Assembly: GCA_964387945.1 (NCBI GenBank)
Contig: CAYLYX010000003.1
Location: forward strand, 186,001-250,000
Direction of reading: 5' to 3'
Length of the DNA stretch: 64,000 bases
From: Parvicella sp964387945
GTDB lineage: Bacteria > Bacteroidota > Bacteroidia > Flavobacteriales_D > Parvicellaceae
Below, in pieces: positions 41,212-49,813 of this stretch. The translations under genes and the position numbers were made by a program. Position 1 is the stretch's first letter. Every line of letters begins with the position of its first letter. The notes under the pieces were generated by a model. The model was not told the DNA's origin. It ran no database searches and saw nothing but the letters and a program-made list of their open reading frames with translations.

Positions 41212-42915
41212 TTATTGGCGGATATCAATGTAAAGCGCTGCACTTTGTTCTAAATCTGAGTTGATGATTTTTTTAAGAATCAGCTCTTGCTCACTATTGT
41301 AAGCTTGAATCGTTACCGTGTTGGGCGGCTCTTTTCCTTCGTTTTCAGCACGAATTAGAATCCGATTGATTCCCAGCTTCCCAAGTAAGTAAAAGTCCTT
41401 CGTGGCTTTGGTGACTTCTTCGTCCAAAATGACCCATTTATCATTTAACTTAATGGAGATGGTATCTTGATCAAACTGTCCATGATCATGAAGTGTAAAA
41501 TAAATGAGTTCGTTATCCAATAGAACCGTATCCAGGTTTTTAACCTCCCTTTCAGCTCGGTCAATTTCGCTTGCCATAAGGGGAGTTATGGTGTCAATTG
41601 CTAGATCATCGTTCTTTTTGAAGATGGTAAGGTCAATGTGAATGATGCTGTCGCAGCCATCATGTGTTGGAATCGTATCGAAAAACTGATGCGAGTAAAT
41701 GTGTTTTCTTCCGCTTGGAGAAATGTAGAAATCCTCCCGGGTTTCTTCAATGTAGGCGATTTGGGTGCTGTCCAATTTATATTCATACAATCTCACCATC
41801 CCATCAGATAGCGCCTGCATATCAAAGTAGGAGTTGAAATCAGATCTGCTGGTTCCAATTGCCAGAGTTTGTCCATTGGCAGCGATTGAAAGTACAACAG
41901 AGTCAACTTTCGTATTGGGAACAATCCGTTGCACCAATTTCCACTCATCCACGCAATTGAGGTCATAAATCAATACGCCAAAGGAGTTGTTTTTGTCGAG
42001 GTAGGAAACGTATAGCTTATCATTGGCAGCAGACATGGCATGGGCAAAACCATCTGAGGGAATATCAGTAGGTTTCGGTAAAGACTGTACTTTTTCAAGA
42101 CGATTGTTCGTAGTTTTGAGCACTTCGATTTCTTGCTGACCCGATTTTGACTTAGAAGCGTACTTCACAAAAAGGTAGGTCTCATTCGTACAAAAAGCAT
42201 CGCCAAACCCGTCCTTGCGATGTCCATTTTCAGCTTTCAGGTTTTCCGTGGGTGTCCAGCCGTTGTCCGAAAGTTTGTAGTCATAAATTACTCCTTGCTT
42301 TTTGGACTTCAAACTTTGATTCGAGCTGATCAGGATTTCATCATTCGACAGAATGGCCATTTCATTTCCGAAACCTGTTTGTTCAGAACCCACAGGGTAA
42401 AAAGTTTGCATGAACTCCAAAGAAGAAGGTGTTCGTTTAAAGCTATGCACGAGACCTTTCGATTTACTGAAGGCATCTGGAACCTGAGTGGAGCTGATCA
42501 AAATATAGCGATCATTGCCTGTGATGTTTTTTCCAAAGTCTACTTCAGTAGATTCCAATGAAGTATAAATGCGTTGAAGCTTTACTTTCTTTTTATCAAC
42601 GGCATAATGATACACGCGGTTATTGGCTCTGTCTGAAACAAAGATTTCATTTCCGCTAACAAATAAACTTTCTCCAAAATAGTCAGATTCAAAACCTTCT
42701 GGTGGTTTTACGCGTTGAATCATTTTCCAACCTTGCGAAGTTTTCTGATAGACAATAACGGCAGAATAGGTATTTTCTCTTTCAGAATAGTTCGGGTCTC
42801 CAACCACTAAAAGTTGATCCGATAAAAAGACCGTATTGGATTGTTGACCATGAGTAAATCCGAATGCAGAAACGCACAGGGTAAATTGCAAAAGTATATT
42901 GCGAAGCCAAGTCAT
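41212..42915 (-). CDS. Exported beta-propeller (FG-GAP-like) protein, 567 aa
   Basis: Secreted protein of unknown role. The signal peptide (about 1-23, ending THGQ) is followed by repeats with a DYFGESLFVSGNEIFVSD-type unit: an acidic/glycine FG-GAP start, then alternating strands ending in -SD or -SS. Examples are VDFGKNITGNDRYILISS, GFGNEMAILSNDEILISS and DGFGDAFCTNETYLFVKY, about six units (about 30-390), fitting a seven-bladed propeller. After about residue 400 an Ig-like/MAM7-like segment with HQFFDTIPTHDGCDSIIHID, then a C-terminal beta-domain (KWVILDEEVT, YLLGKLGINRILIR), may be a cell-surface module. No T9SS sorting motif is obvious. It sits alone, 85 bases upstream of the sigma-factor gene. 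Confidence 0.75.
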   Translation of the reverse strand: MTWLRNILLQFTLCVSAFGFTHGQQSNTVFLSDQLLVVGDPNYSERENTYSAVIVYQKTSQGWKMIQRVKPPEGFESDYFGESLFVSGNEIFVSDRANNRVYHYAVDKKKVKLQRIYTSLESTEVDFGKNITGNDRYILISSTQVPDAFSKSKGLVHSFKRTPSSLEFMQTFYPVGSEQTGFGNEMAILSNDEILISSNQSLKSKKQGVIYDYKLSDNGWTPTENLKAENGHRKDGFGDAFCTNETYLFVKYASKSKSGQQEIEVLKTTNNRLEKVQSLPKPTDIPSDGFAHAMSAANDKLYVSYLDKNNSFGVLIYDLNCVDEWKLVQRIVPNTKVDSVVLSIAANGQTLAIGTSRSDFNSYFDMQALSDGMVRLYEYKLDSTQIAYIEETREDFYISPSGRKHIYSHQFFDTIPTHDGCDSIIHIDLTIFKKNDDLAIDTITPLMASEIDRAEREVKNLDTVLLDNELIYFTLHDHGQFDQDTISIKLNDKWVILDEEVTKATKDFYLLGKLGINRILIRAENEGKEPPNTVTIQAYNSEQELILKKIINSDLEQSAALYIDIRQ

Positions 42916-42990
42916 GATCAGAAACGAATATACCCAATAAAATGATATGTTGGGACACAGCTTTTGGCGAATTATCTGTACCTTGCTTTC

Positions 42991-43632
42991 ATGAAGTTAG
43001 TTGATGCCATTCGAGCACAAATAAAGGATGACTTTTCTGGAGAAGGAACCGGACATGACTGGTGGCACATCCATCGGGTGGTGAACAATGCCAACGCCAT
43101 TCAAAAAGAGGAAGGAGGTGATCGGGAAATCATTGAATTGGCCGCGTTAGTGCACGATGTGGGAGATCATAAATTTCATGAAGAGAAAGATGCTCAGGAA
43201 AAGTTAATTAGGGAGTTATTTGCTAACAAAGGAGCAAGTGTAGAAATCACGGAGCGTGTTCTTTCGGTTGTAAAGCAAGTTTCATTCAAAGGAGGAAAGG
43301 TGAACCTTCAGGTAGATTCAATAGAAGCAAAAGTGGTTCAGGATGCTGATCGATTGGATGCGTTGGGAGCCATAGGCGTAGCGCGGGCTTTCGCCTACGG
43401 AGGAAGTAAAAATCGAATGATCTATCACCCGGAAGAGGCACCAAAAGATTTCCAGACGTTTGAAGCGTATAAGAATGACAAGGGCCACACCATCAATCAC
43501 TTCTACGAAAAGTTGTTGAAGCTGAAGGATATGATGCAAACAGAAACCGGAAGAAAAATGGCAGCCCAGCGGCATGAGTTCATGGAGCACTATTTGAAGC
43601 AGTTCTATGCCGAGTGGGAAGGAGAAGCTTGA
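42991..43632 (+). CDS. HD-domain phosphohydrolase (YedJ-like), 213 aa
   Basis: Metal-dependent phosphohydrolase predicted to act on nucleotides, as in the YedJ family. HD motif ligands are visible in order: GHDWWHIHRV (first histidine, about 24-33), ELAALVHDVGDHKFHE (the HD pair, about 50-65) and VQDADRLDALGAIGVARAFA (about 112-131), followed by INHFYEKLLKLKDMMQTETG (about 165). The size is normal. The ATG at 42991 is preferred; an open frame reaches back to 42964 but adds a promoter-like stretch. The gene is monocistronic, divergent from the beta-propeller gene and tail-to-tail with the S4 gene, 25 bases away. Confidence 0.92.
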   Translation: MKLVDAIRAQIKDDFSGEGTGHDWWHIHRVVNNANAIQKEEGGDREIIELAALVHDVGDHKFHEEKDAQEKLIRELFANKGASVEITERVLSVVKQVSFKGGKVNLQVDSIEAKVVQDADRLDALGAIGVARAFAYGGSKNRMIYHPEEAPKDFQTFEAYKNDKGHTINHFYEKLLKLKDMMQTETGRKMAAQRHEFMEHYLKQFYAEWEGEA

Positions 43633-43657
43633 GAATGTAGGAGCTTACCTAAGTTGA

Positions 43658-43867
43658 TCAAGGGATGATCAAAATTTCCAATTCCCCCATTTGCACAACA
43701 TCACCTTCTCGAAGTTTTTTTCGAATCACTTGACAGATTTCTCCGTTGAGTAAAATTTCCCCTTCTAGAATGCGAATTTTTGCTTCCCCGCCAGTACCTA
43801 CTAAGCTTAACGTCTTCAGTAGATCATTGAGTTGAATGTATTCCTGACCATTAAGTTGAAACTCCAT
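43658..43867 (-). CDS. S4-domain RNA-binding protein (YbcJ/YaaA-like), 69 aa
   Basis: Small RNA-binding protein with an S4 fold. EYIQLNDLLKTLSLVGTGGE is the first helix and turn (about 8-27), then AKIRILEGEILLNGE and a hairpin RKKLREGDVVQMGELEILII. The usual S4 size and spacing are met. The true start is the ATG at 43865-43867; a longer open frame to 44017 exists but runs into the RNase P RNA gene on the other strand, and its extra residues resemble nothing. The divergent rnpB promoter lies 25 bases upstream. It is likely a ribosome- or rRNA-associated factor. Confidence 0.93.
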   Translation of the reverse strand: MEFQLNGQEYIQLNDLLKTLSLVGTGGEAKIRILEGEILLNGEICQVIRKKLREGDVVQMGELEILIIP

Positions 43868-43891
43868 GTCGATAATTTGTTGTAAAGGTAG

Positions 43892-43899
43892 TACTTTTG
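43892..43899 (+). promoter_or_regulatory. -7 element (TACTTTTG) for rnpB
   Basis: Exact TAnnTTTG match ending five bases before the first P1 pair of rnpB (43904), so the predicted transcription start coincides with the RNA's 5' end. No good TTG at -33. Confidence 0.6.
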
Positions 43900-43903
43900 C
43901 AAG

Positions 43904-44214
43904 GCCAAACCGTTCTATCGCTTCGAATCTTCGGAGAGGAAAGTCCGGACACCGCAGGACAGCATAGCGGGTAACACCCGTCATGATGACGTTAGCGTCA
44001 TTAGAGGACAAGTGCAACAGAAAGAATGTACAGGTAATGCTGTAGTGAAATCAGGTAAACTCTATGTGGTGCAATGCTACGTATATCGACTTTAAGGGCT
44101 GTCCGTCCGTTGTCGAGGGGTAAGCAGCAAGAGTGTGCCGGCAACGGTTCACCCAGATAAATGATAGAATTCGGACTTTAGGGTCCGAAACAGAATCCGG
44201 CTTATAGGTTTGGC
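43904..44214 (+). ncRNA. rnpB: RNase P RNA (type A)
   Basis: Catalytic RNA of RNase P, which removes the 5' leaders of tRNA precursors. The ends pair as P1: GCCAAACC (43904-43911) with GGTTTGGC (44207-44214). Conserved stretches are in the right order: GAGAGGAAAGTCCGGACA (about 43934-43951), GGTAAACTCTATGTGGTGCA (about 44055), CCCAGATAAATGATAGAAT (about 44153) and ACAGAATCCGGCTTATAGG (about 44190-44208). Internal hairpins include ATGACG/CGTCAT (43986-44001, P12-like) and TTCGGAC/GTCCGAA (44170-44189, P18-like). The length of 311 nt is normal. A T-rich tract (44216 on) follows P1 and ends 12 bases before the stop codon of the DUF819 gene on the other strand. The protein subunit gene is at 32954. 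Confidence 0.97.
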
Positions 44215-44229
44215 GTTTTTTCTTTTTTA
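44215..44229 (+). terminator. T-tract ending rnpB
   Basis: The 3' arm of P1 (GGTTTGGC, 44207-44214) is followed by G and TTTTTT (44216-44221), C and TTTTTT. The P1 helix with this T-tract can act as the terminator. Confidence 0.6.
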
Positions 44230-45624
44230 CCTAGAGACCCATTGCATCATGATAGCGCACATCCAAGCACCATACGTTCCTAATGCGTATCCTAACACAG
44301 CTAATAGTACACCTACGGGAGCCAAACTGGGATGAAATGCTCCCGCAACTATTGGAGCTGAAGCAGCTCCTCCAATGTTCGCTTTACTACCCACTGCCAA
44401 GAAGAAGAATGGAGCTTTGATTAGTTTAGCTACCAAAAATAGTAAGCCAACGTGGAACAACATCCATACTCCGCCTATTGCAAATAAACCCAGGTTATCA
44501 AAAATTGCCGTAATGTCCATTTTCATTCCAATAGTTGCTACTAACACATATATAAATACGCTTCCAATTTTTGAAGCGCCAGCCCCTTCATAACTTTTCA
44601 CTCTTGTAAAAGATAAGAAAATACCTACCGTAGTAGCAACCACTATTAACCAAAAGAAAGGGCTTGCCAGTCCAAAATCAATAAGTCCTGGAGCCTTCTC
44701 TTCAATCAGAGGTGCAAGAAAATCTGCAACTAAATGAGCCAACCCGGTTACGCCAAACCCTATCATCAGGATTATCATAATGTCATTAAAAGAGGGAATT
44801 CTTGCGGTCTTTTTACTGAACTCATGCATTTTGTTTTTTAAGTTTTCTACCGAACTACTATCAGCCTTAAAAAACTTGTCGATTTTATTTGCTTTTGCTA
44901 CACCAATTAATAAAAAAGCCATCCATACCTGAGCTACAATTACATCAACCGTAATCATAACAGAGTATAATCGATCATTCACATCAAAAAGGGCTTGCAT
45001 TGCCGCCTGATTGGCTCCACCACCTATCCAACTGCCAGCTACTGTTGATAAGCCAGTCCAGATCTCACTTCCATTGACATCAGCTAGTAACTCAGGACTT
45101 ACCCAGCTAAAGAATAAAATAGCAAGAGGACCACCAAGCATTACACCCAAAGTTGCTGTAAAGAACATTATCAGGGCTTTCGGACCAAGTTTTACAACTT
45201 CCTTAAGCGAGATACTAATGGTCAACAAAACCAGACTTGCTGGTAGTAAATATCTTGAAGCCATGAAATATAATTGAGACTCTCCAATAAAACCTTGATA
45301 GGCTTCCTCGTTGATTTCATGTTCAGCAATGAAGAGTTTCAGTGATTTTAAGTTTGTAATAACTTCAGCGTCATATCCCATTCCCAATAAAGCATCTTTG
45401 GTACCCATTACATCAATCCATTTTGGAGCGATAATTCCTAAAGATGTTACAATTGAAGGTAAAAAATAACAAAGTAGAAGTGAAGGAATAATGTTGTAAA
45501 ACCTTTTAAAACTATCAGCTTTAGAGGTGTAGAAAATCACCCCTAAGATGGACAGTAAGATACCTAATACGACAGCATCGTTAGTTATTAAGGGAATATC
45601 ATTTGTTATTTGATCTAAACTCAT
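44227..45624 (-). CDS. DUF819-family membrane protein, 465 aa
   Basis: Polytopic membrane protein of the DUF819 (YjcL-like) family, related to sodium-dependent carboxylate/amino-acid carriers by fold. About eleven hydrophobic segments are seen. The central family block has TGLSTVAGSWIGGGANQAAM (about 190-209, the glycine-rich discontinuous-helix motif) and, in the second half, FLAVGSKANIGGAASAPIVA (about 410-429), which mirrors it as an inverted repeat. The transport substrate is unknown. An acidic cytoplasmic stretch (FKADSSSVENLKNKMHEF) is near 255. The ATG at 45622-45624 is clear. It lies nine bases after the SpoIIE phosphatase stop on the same strand, so the two may be co-transcribed. Confidence 0.9.
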   Translation of the reverse strand: MSLDQITNDIPLITNDAVVLGILLSILGVIFYTSKADSFKRFYNIIPSLLLCYFLPSIVTSLGIIAPKWIDVMGTKDALLGMGYDAEVITNLKSLKLFIAEHEINEEAYQGFIGESQLYFMASRYLLPASLVLLTISISLKEVVKLGPKALIMFFTATLGVMLGGPLAILFFSWVSPELLADVNGSEIWTGLSTVAGSWIGGGANQAAMQALFDVNDRLYSVMITVDVIVAQVWMAFLLIGVAKANKIDKFFKADSSSVENLKNKMHEFSKKTARIPSFNDIMIILMIGFGVTGLAHLVADFLAPLIEEKAPGLIDFGLASPFFWLIVVATTVGIFLSFTRVKSYEGAGASKIGSVFIYVLVATIGMKMDITAIFDNLGLFAIGGVWMLFHVGLLFLVAKLIKAPFFFLAVGSKANIGGAASAPIVAGAFHPSLAPVGVLLAVLGYALGTYGAWMCAIMMQWVSR

Positions 45625-45633
45625 TTTCTTAAA

Positions 45634-47160
45634 TTATAATGTAAATCCGATGACCAAAACATCATCTAATTGTTCGAGGTCACCTTTCCAGTTGTTGAAC
45701 TCTTGCTCCAGGCGTTGGTGCTTTTCACCAGCAGATTGACCGTGCATGTCAACCAATAGCTTTTTGAAGTTCTTGTTCAGAAATTTCTTTTGTTTCGGAC
45801 CGCCAAACTGGTCGGCATAACCATCAGAGAACATGTAGAACGAGTCGCCTGGTTCTGCCTTGATAATTGTTTGGCTAAATTTATTTTTATCATAGGCTTC
45901 TCCACCAGCTACTGGAAAACGATCTCCTTTGTGTTCGATGACCTCATCATTCCTGATCTGATAAAGATCAACCATCCCTCCTGAGAAGACCACTTTGTGA
46001 TTCTTTTTATCGATCTTGCAGATCCCAATTTCCATGCTATCAGTAGTCGAAGAACGGTAGCTTTTTACGGTAAGACTATCCGTAACTTCTGTGTCCATTT
46101 GATTCATGATTTCATGTGGCTCAAACTCTGGATTATGGGAATAAATACTCGTAAGTTTAGATAAACCAATCATACTCATTAGCGCTCCGGGAATACCATG
46201 ACCAGAGCAATCAGAAAGAGCTACTAATATTTGTTCTTCGGATTTTTTGATCCAGTAAAAATCACCGCTTACCTTTTCCTTGGGTTGGTAGAATACAAAG
46301 GCACTTGGCATAATGTTGTTAAACACCATTGGACTGGGAAGCATGGTCTCTTGTATTTGCCCAGCATAGTTTAAACTTTCCTGCAGGTCACGATTTCTTT
46401 CTTCGATCAGTTGGTTGCGTTCTTCAATGAGTTGTTTTTGCTCGAAGAGTTCAACCTTCAGTTTTTCATCTTCCTTAAGTACATTTCTAACATAGGGATA
46501 GATACCCAAAGCAATCAACAAAATAACCCCCAAAGAAATCAAAGCCTGTCGTTTGAACTGGTCAAAGGCCATTGCTTTGAATGCACCAAACTCCATATCC
46601 GCTTGGATGAGTCCAACCACTTTTCCTTGACTGTTTCTGATAGGGTAGAAGGCTGAAATCCACTCTCCAGTTTCGGAATCGTAGGTTTCTATTTTGCCTC
46701 CTTCTTCCATCTTTTTGAGCAGAACATTTGGGTACATCTCGTACTTGTGCCTAAAGATGGTTTGGGTGGTATCCGAACTCACGATGTAAAGGAAAATACG
46801 CTCCTCATCGTCATAATACATCGTAAATATAGGCGAGGAAAGGTTGTTAGTATGTTGAGCTTGAGCCAACGATTTAGCCAATGTATCATAGGCAGGGTCT
46901 TCACCATAGGCTGCAATGTCATCCCGCCAAGGATATTTTTCCATCAGCTCTTGATGTTTATCACCATCGAAATTGGTTCCTAAACCACTTACCACACCCA
47001 TTAATTGGTTGAGAACAGCTTCTTCATAGTTGGCCAACTGACTGAAATACCCAAAAATCGTAAAGAAAGAGGTGATCCCTAAGATTGTGAGAAAAACAAT
47101 CAAGAGAATTCGGGTCTTGAGGTTACCTACAATATTTTGAAACAATTGTGAAACAGCCAT
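45634..47160 (-). CDS. Membrane sensor PP2C phosphatase (SpoIIE domain), 508 aa
   Basis: Sensor Ser/Thr phosphatase. The N-terminus has a transmembrane segment (about 14-36), an extracytoplasmic Cache-like sensor (about 37-203; KYPWRDDIAAYGEDPAYDTL, ISAFYPIRNSQGKVVGLIQ), a second segment (about 206-226), a coiled coil (EDEKLKVELFEQKQLIEERN, about 229-265), then the SpoIIE PP2C domain (about 290-508) with the metal-binding aspartates VSGDFYWIKKSEEQ, VALSDCSGHGIPGALMS (about 315-331) and YMFSDGYADQFGG (about 445). It probably switches a partner protein by dephosphorylation. A DUF1987 (SiaC-like) gene is only 2.7 kb away at 49864, suggesting a partner-switch pair. It starts 15 bases after the RlmL-type gene. 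Confidence 0.94.
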   Translation of the reverse strand: MAVSQLFQNIVGNLKTRILLIVFLTILGITSFFTIFGYFSQLANYEEAVLNQLMGVVSGLGTNFDGDKHQELMEKYPWRDDIAAYGEDPAYDTLAKSLAQAQHTNNLSSPIFTMYYDDEERIFLYIVSSDTTQTIFRHKYEMYPNVLLKKMEEGGKIETYDSETGEWISAFYPIRNSQGKVVGLIQADMEFGAFKAMAFDQFKRQALISLGVILLIALGIYPYVRNVLKEDEKLKVELFEQKQLIEERNQLIEERNRDLQESLNYAGQIQETMLPSPMVFNNIMPSAFVFYQPKEKVSGDFYWIKKSEEQILVALSDCSGHGIPGALMSMIGLSKLTSIYSHNPEFEPHEIMNQMDTEVTDSLTVKSYRSSTTDSMEIGICKIDKKNHKVVFSGGMVDLYQIRNDEVIEHKGDRFPVAGGEAYDKNKFSQTIIKAEPGDSFYMFSDGYADQFGGPKQKKFLNKNFKKLLVDMHGQSAGEKHQRLEQEFNNWKGDLEQLDDVLVIGFTL

Positions 47161-47175
47161 CGGACGGCTAATATA

Positions 47176-48327
47176 CTAATTGCGGTTCGATTTCCTTTTC
47201 TTAGAGCCTTGATAAAGTGAGTAGTGCATCAATTTACATTCTTCGGCTCCGTTGAATAGCGTGATTTTTTGTGTCGGTTTTAACCCAACATGTTTGAGCG
47301 CCATCCAGTTACCCGATAAAATCCAAGCATCGTATCCGTCAAACGTATGTTTTAAGTGAGAACCGATTTTACCATAATACTCATCCGCATTGTAAATGGC
47401 AATTCGCCTATCATAAGGAGGGTTAAAGACCAGAATGCCTTTGTCAAAGATCTTGTCACTCTGAAAAAAGTCTGCCTTCTCTAAACTTACATTGCCAGCC
47501 AGAGCGGGTACGTTTCTGAGGTTTTGCTTAGCGATGGCTAGCATAGATAGATCTTGGTCAAAACCTTTAATCACCACCCGGTTTTCAACGACAGCAGCTT
47601 CTGCTTCTTTTTTTAGTTCGTTGTAGATTTCAGGATTAAAATCCTTCCATTTTTCAAAACCATATTCTTTTCTCACGAGACACGGAGCAATATTTCTGGC
47701 GATCATTCCTGCTTCGATCGGAATGGTTCCAGAGCCACACATTGGATCGATAAATGGTGTCTTTTTGTCCCAATTGGTTTGAAGAATAATTCCTGCTGCT
47801 AAAATTTCATTCAGAGGAGCTTTACCCGTTTTAACGCGGTAACCTCTTTTGAACAAGGGAGCACCGCTTGAGTTCAGCAATATCTCACATTTGGTTTCAT
47901 TAATTCGGATAACAATCCTCAAGTCTGGTCTCGATTTATCGATGTCTGGACGTGTACCAAAACCTTCTCTAAATTGATCAACAATAGCATCTTTTGCTTT
48001 GAGCGCTACAAACTGCGAGTGGGTGAAGATGGAGGAGTAAACAATGGTTGAGATAAAAAAAGTAGCTTCGGGAGACATGTATTTATTCCACCGAATCTTC
48101 ATGACCTCCTTATAAAGTTGTTCAGGATTTTTAGCTTCAAACTTCGCAATAGGTGTCAACACATCCAACGCTACTCTCGAGAACATATTGACTTTATACA
48201 TTAACCGCTGGTCTCCAACAAACGAAACAGCACGTTTATGAGCTTTAACCTGCTCACCTCCCATTTTTGTTATTTCTCGTTCAAGCAAGCCCTCAAGACC
48301 TGCAAATGTTCTAGCAATAAGTTTCAT
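47176..48327 (-). CDS. THUMP-domain RNA guanine-N2 methyltransferase (RlmL-like)
   Basis: SAM-dependent methyltransferase like RlmL (m2G2445 of 23S rRNA) or TrmN-type; the RlmL N-half is more likely. Domains: an N-terminal ferredoxin-like part and THUMP (about 1-155; TFAGLEGLLEREITKMGGEQ, QLYKEVMKIRWNKYM), then a Rossmann methyltransferase with DPMCGSGTIPIEAGMIARNI (about 190-209) and VFNPPYDRRI (the NPPY motif, about 302-311). At 383 aa it lacks the C-terminal RlmK half of the E. coli fusion, as in other Bacteroidota. It is 12 bases after the membrane protein gene on its strand and 15 bases before the SpoIIE gene. Confidence 0.92.
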   Translation of the reverse strand: MKLIARTFAGLEGLLEREITKMGGEQVKAHKRAVSFVGDQRLMYKVNMFSRVALDVLTPIAKFEAKNPEQLYKEVMKIRWNKYMSPEATFFISTIVYSSIFTHSQFVALKAKDAIVDQFREGFGTRPDIDKSRPDLRIVIRINETKCEILLNSSGAPLFKRGYRVKTGKAPLNEILAAGIILQTNWDKKTPFIDPMCGSGTIPIEAGMIARNIAPCLVRKEYGFEKWKDFNPEIYNELKKEAEAAVVENRVVIKGFDQDLSMLAIAKQNLRNVPALAGNVSLEKADFFQSDKIFDKGILVFNPPYDRRIAIYNADEYYGKIGSHLKHTFDGYDAWILSGNWMALKHVGLKPTQKITLFNGAEECKLMHYSLYQGSKKRKSNRN

Positions 48328-48339
48328 TTTGCTGAAAGG

Positions 48340-49146
48340 TTAATTGTTTTTGTCGTCCTTGTCTTTATCCTCTTCCTCATCGTCTACCACTTCAAAGTCT
48401 ACGTACTCTCCTTCAAGGTCAACCTCTTCTTCCTCCTCTTGTTGGGGAGGTTGTTGTTGTTGACCAAAAGGCCCGAAGTTACCCATGTTTTCAAAAGGGT
48501 TTTTAGGTTGCTTCTTTTGATAAGGCTTACCTGTAACTAAACCGATAACAATTTGAATTAACTCGCCAGTTGCCGATAATCCTTTAATAACCATGCTGAT
48601 CATAAAGAAGAATCCAATTATCCCCAGAATCCATTTGATTAAGAAGGTGTCGTAGAAGTCATTGATGCTGGAGAGAAACCATAGATTTAATTTGTGATTG
48701 ACCAAAACCGGAAATTGCAGAGCAATGAGGTAAACCAAGATGGTTACACCGATAATATGTGGTTCATACTTGGTTTTATCAGCCGTACTTACGGAGTTTA
48801 CCTTGCCGTTTCTCATCATGGAGAAGGTAGCTCTAAAGCCTGCAAACTGTTTTGTACGCTCGTATTTTCCATACAAGTATAGATAAAGCACCACACCACC
48901 TAGTAAATAGAGGAGAGCAGGGTTTTGGTAAAGCTGAGGTTTCTGTTGTAGGTATTCACTAGCTTTCAATAGGGTAAGTGAAGCAATGAAGTAGTACTGA
49001 ATCGACTTGAGCACATAGCCTTCCCAGGGTTGTTCCTCTCTACCCGAGCGTAAAAGTAACTTAAGCCCTTGCGCAATAAAAAACCAAATTAGCGAAAAGA
49101 CGACATAAACAACGCCCAAGTAAAAAATGTACTTGAAATAATCCAT
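48340..49146 (-). CDS. Membrane protein with an acidic C-terminal tail, 268 aa
   Basis: I do not recognise a family. Five hydrophobic segments are visible (about 7-29, 48-64, 76-94, 129-149, 165-190), with a reentrant-looking stretch of GLSATGELIQIVIGLVTG (about 192). The last about 55 residues are very unusual: a Gln/Pro tract (QQQQPPQQ), a run of glutamates and then strongly acidic EYVDFEVVDDEEEDKDKDDK. This tail should be cytoplasmic and may bind a basic partner or metal. The gene is 12 bases upstream of the RlmL-like gene on the same strand. Its neighbours upstream are two tiny membrane-anchored acidic proteins, so a related envelope or regulatory role is possible. Confidence 0.7.
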   Translation of the reverse strand: MDYFKYIFYLGVVYVVFSLIWFFIAQGLKLLLRSGREEQPWEGYVLKSIQYYFIASLTLLKASEYLQQKPQLYQNPALLYLLGGVVLYLYLYGKYERTKQFAGFRATFSMMRNGKVNSVSTADKTKYEPHIIGVTILVYLIALQFPVLVNHKLNLWFLSSINDFYDTFLIKWILGIIGFFFMISMVIKGLSATGELIQIVIGLVTGKPYQKKQPKNPFENMGNFGPFGQQQQPPQQEEEEEVDLEGEYVDFEVVDDEEEDKDKDDKNN

Positions 49147-49192
49147 ACCGCAAAGGTAGGATTACGAAGAAAATTTGATAAGAAAATTAGAT

Positions 49193-49372
49193 TTATTCTT
49201 CGAAGGAGTCGTTCAAATCGTCAAATTTCTCTGGGACAACCTTGTCGATGTCTGCTTGTTGTTCTTGCTCAATAGCGTCCAAATCTGCGTCATCATGAAA
49301 AATAATAAATGCAGCACCTATCAGTACGACTACTACACCGAGCCCGATCGATATTTTTTTTAATCTTTTCAT
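49193..49372 (-). CDS. Tiny membrane-anchored acidic protein, 59 aa
   Basis: Small gene with ATG at 49370-49372 and TAA at 49193-49195. MKRLKKISIGLGVVVVLIGA starts one transmembrane helix (about 7-26), followed by an acidic tail of about 33 residues (DDADLDAIEQEQQAD, then KFDDLNDSFEE). It is 46 bases before the next gene on its strand. It has the same plan as the neighbouring 83-aa protein: a basic N-terminus, one helix and a tail rich in Asp and Glu. Unknown family. That two such genes are adjacent argues that it is real. Confidence 0.7.
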   Translation of the reverse strand: MKRLKKISIGLGVVVVLIGAAFIIFHDDADLDAIEQEQQADIDKVVPEKFDDLNDSFEE

Positions 49373-49423
49373 TCCTATTGTTTTTTAGTTAGACAACGAT
49401 AAGAATGAAAAAATAGTGCCAAA

Positions 49424-49675
49424 CTAAATATCGTTTGGATCAAACTCTTCGTCTATGCCTAAAGCATTCTCTAGAGAATCTGCAGAGGCATCATCAATAT
49501 CAGCTTCTGGTTTGTCAACGTCTCCATCTAATGCATTGTCTACTTCTCCAGCGGTCTCTTCACCTTGTTTTTTATCTTCCTCTGTAACTCCTCCACCGGT
49601 TAGTGCCAAAGCGGCAACAGTACCTCCTACGATTACAACAACTGCAATAATGATGATTAGAATCTTCTTTTTCAT
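49424..49675 (-). CDS. Small membrane-anchored acidic protein, 83 aa
   Basis: A very hydrophobic N-terminal helix (MKKKILIIIIAVVVIVGGTV and onward to about 26) followed by a Gly/Thr-rich link and a tail rich in Glu, Asp and Ala (KKQGEETAGEVDNALDGDVD, then DDASADSLENALGIDEEF). It could be a signal anchor with the tail outside or, given the KKK start, inside by the positive-inside rule; I expect the acidic part to be periplasmic. No family is recognised. It is 51 bases upstream of the 59-aa gene in the same direction and is divergent from the SiaC-like gene. Together they look like paralogues or functional twins. Confidence 0.7.
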   Translation of the reverse strand: MKKKILIIIIAVVVIVGGTVAALALTGGGVTEEDKKQGEETAGEVDNALDGDVDKPEADIDDASADSLENALGIDEEFDPNDI

Positions 49676-49813
49676 GTCTTTTACAATAGGTTAGAGTGCA
49701 AATATAGATATAATCTGAGACCCACGTTGTCATCTTGAAAATGCTTATAGAATTAATCGAGAGTTTTCCACACTTGATCTTGCTTTTGTTCTTTTTAGTA
49801 GAAATAAAAAGGT

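Noticed and set aside
43868..44017. Fifty-codon N-terminal extension of the S4 protein
   Set aside because: It is the complement of the 5' part of the RNase P RNA gene and resembles no S4 protein; the ATG at 43867 is a proper start.
49676..49813. tRNA or small RNA gene in the gap left of the SiaC-like gene
   Set aside because: No cloverleaf arms, no CCA end and no strong paired stem apart from the nested dyad near the start codon.
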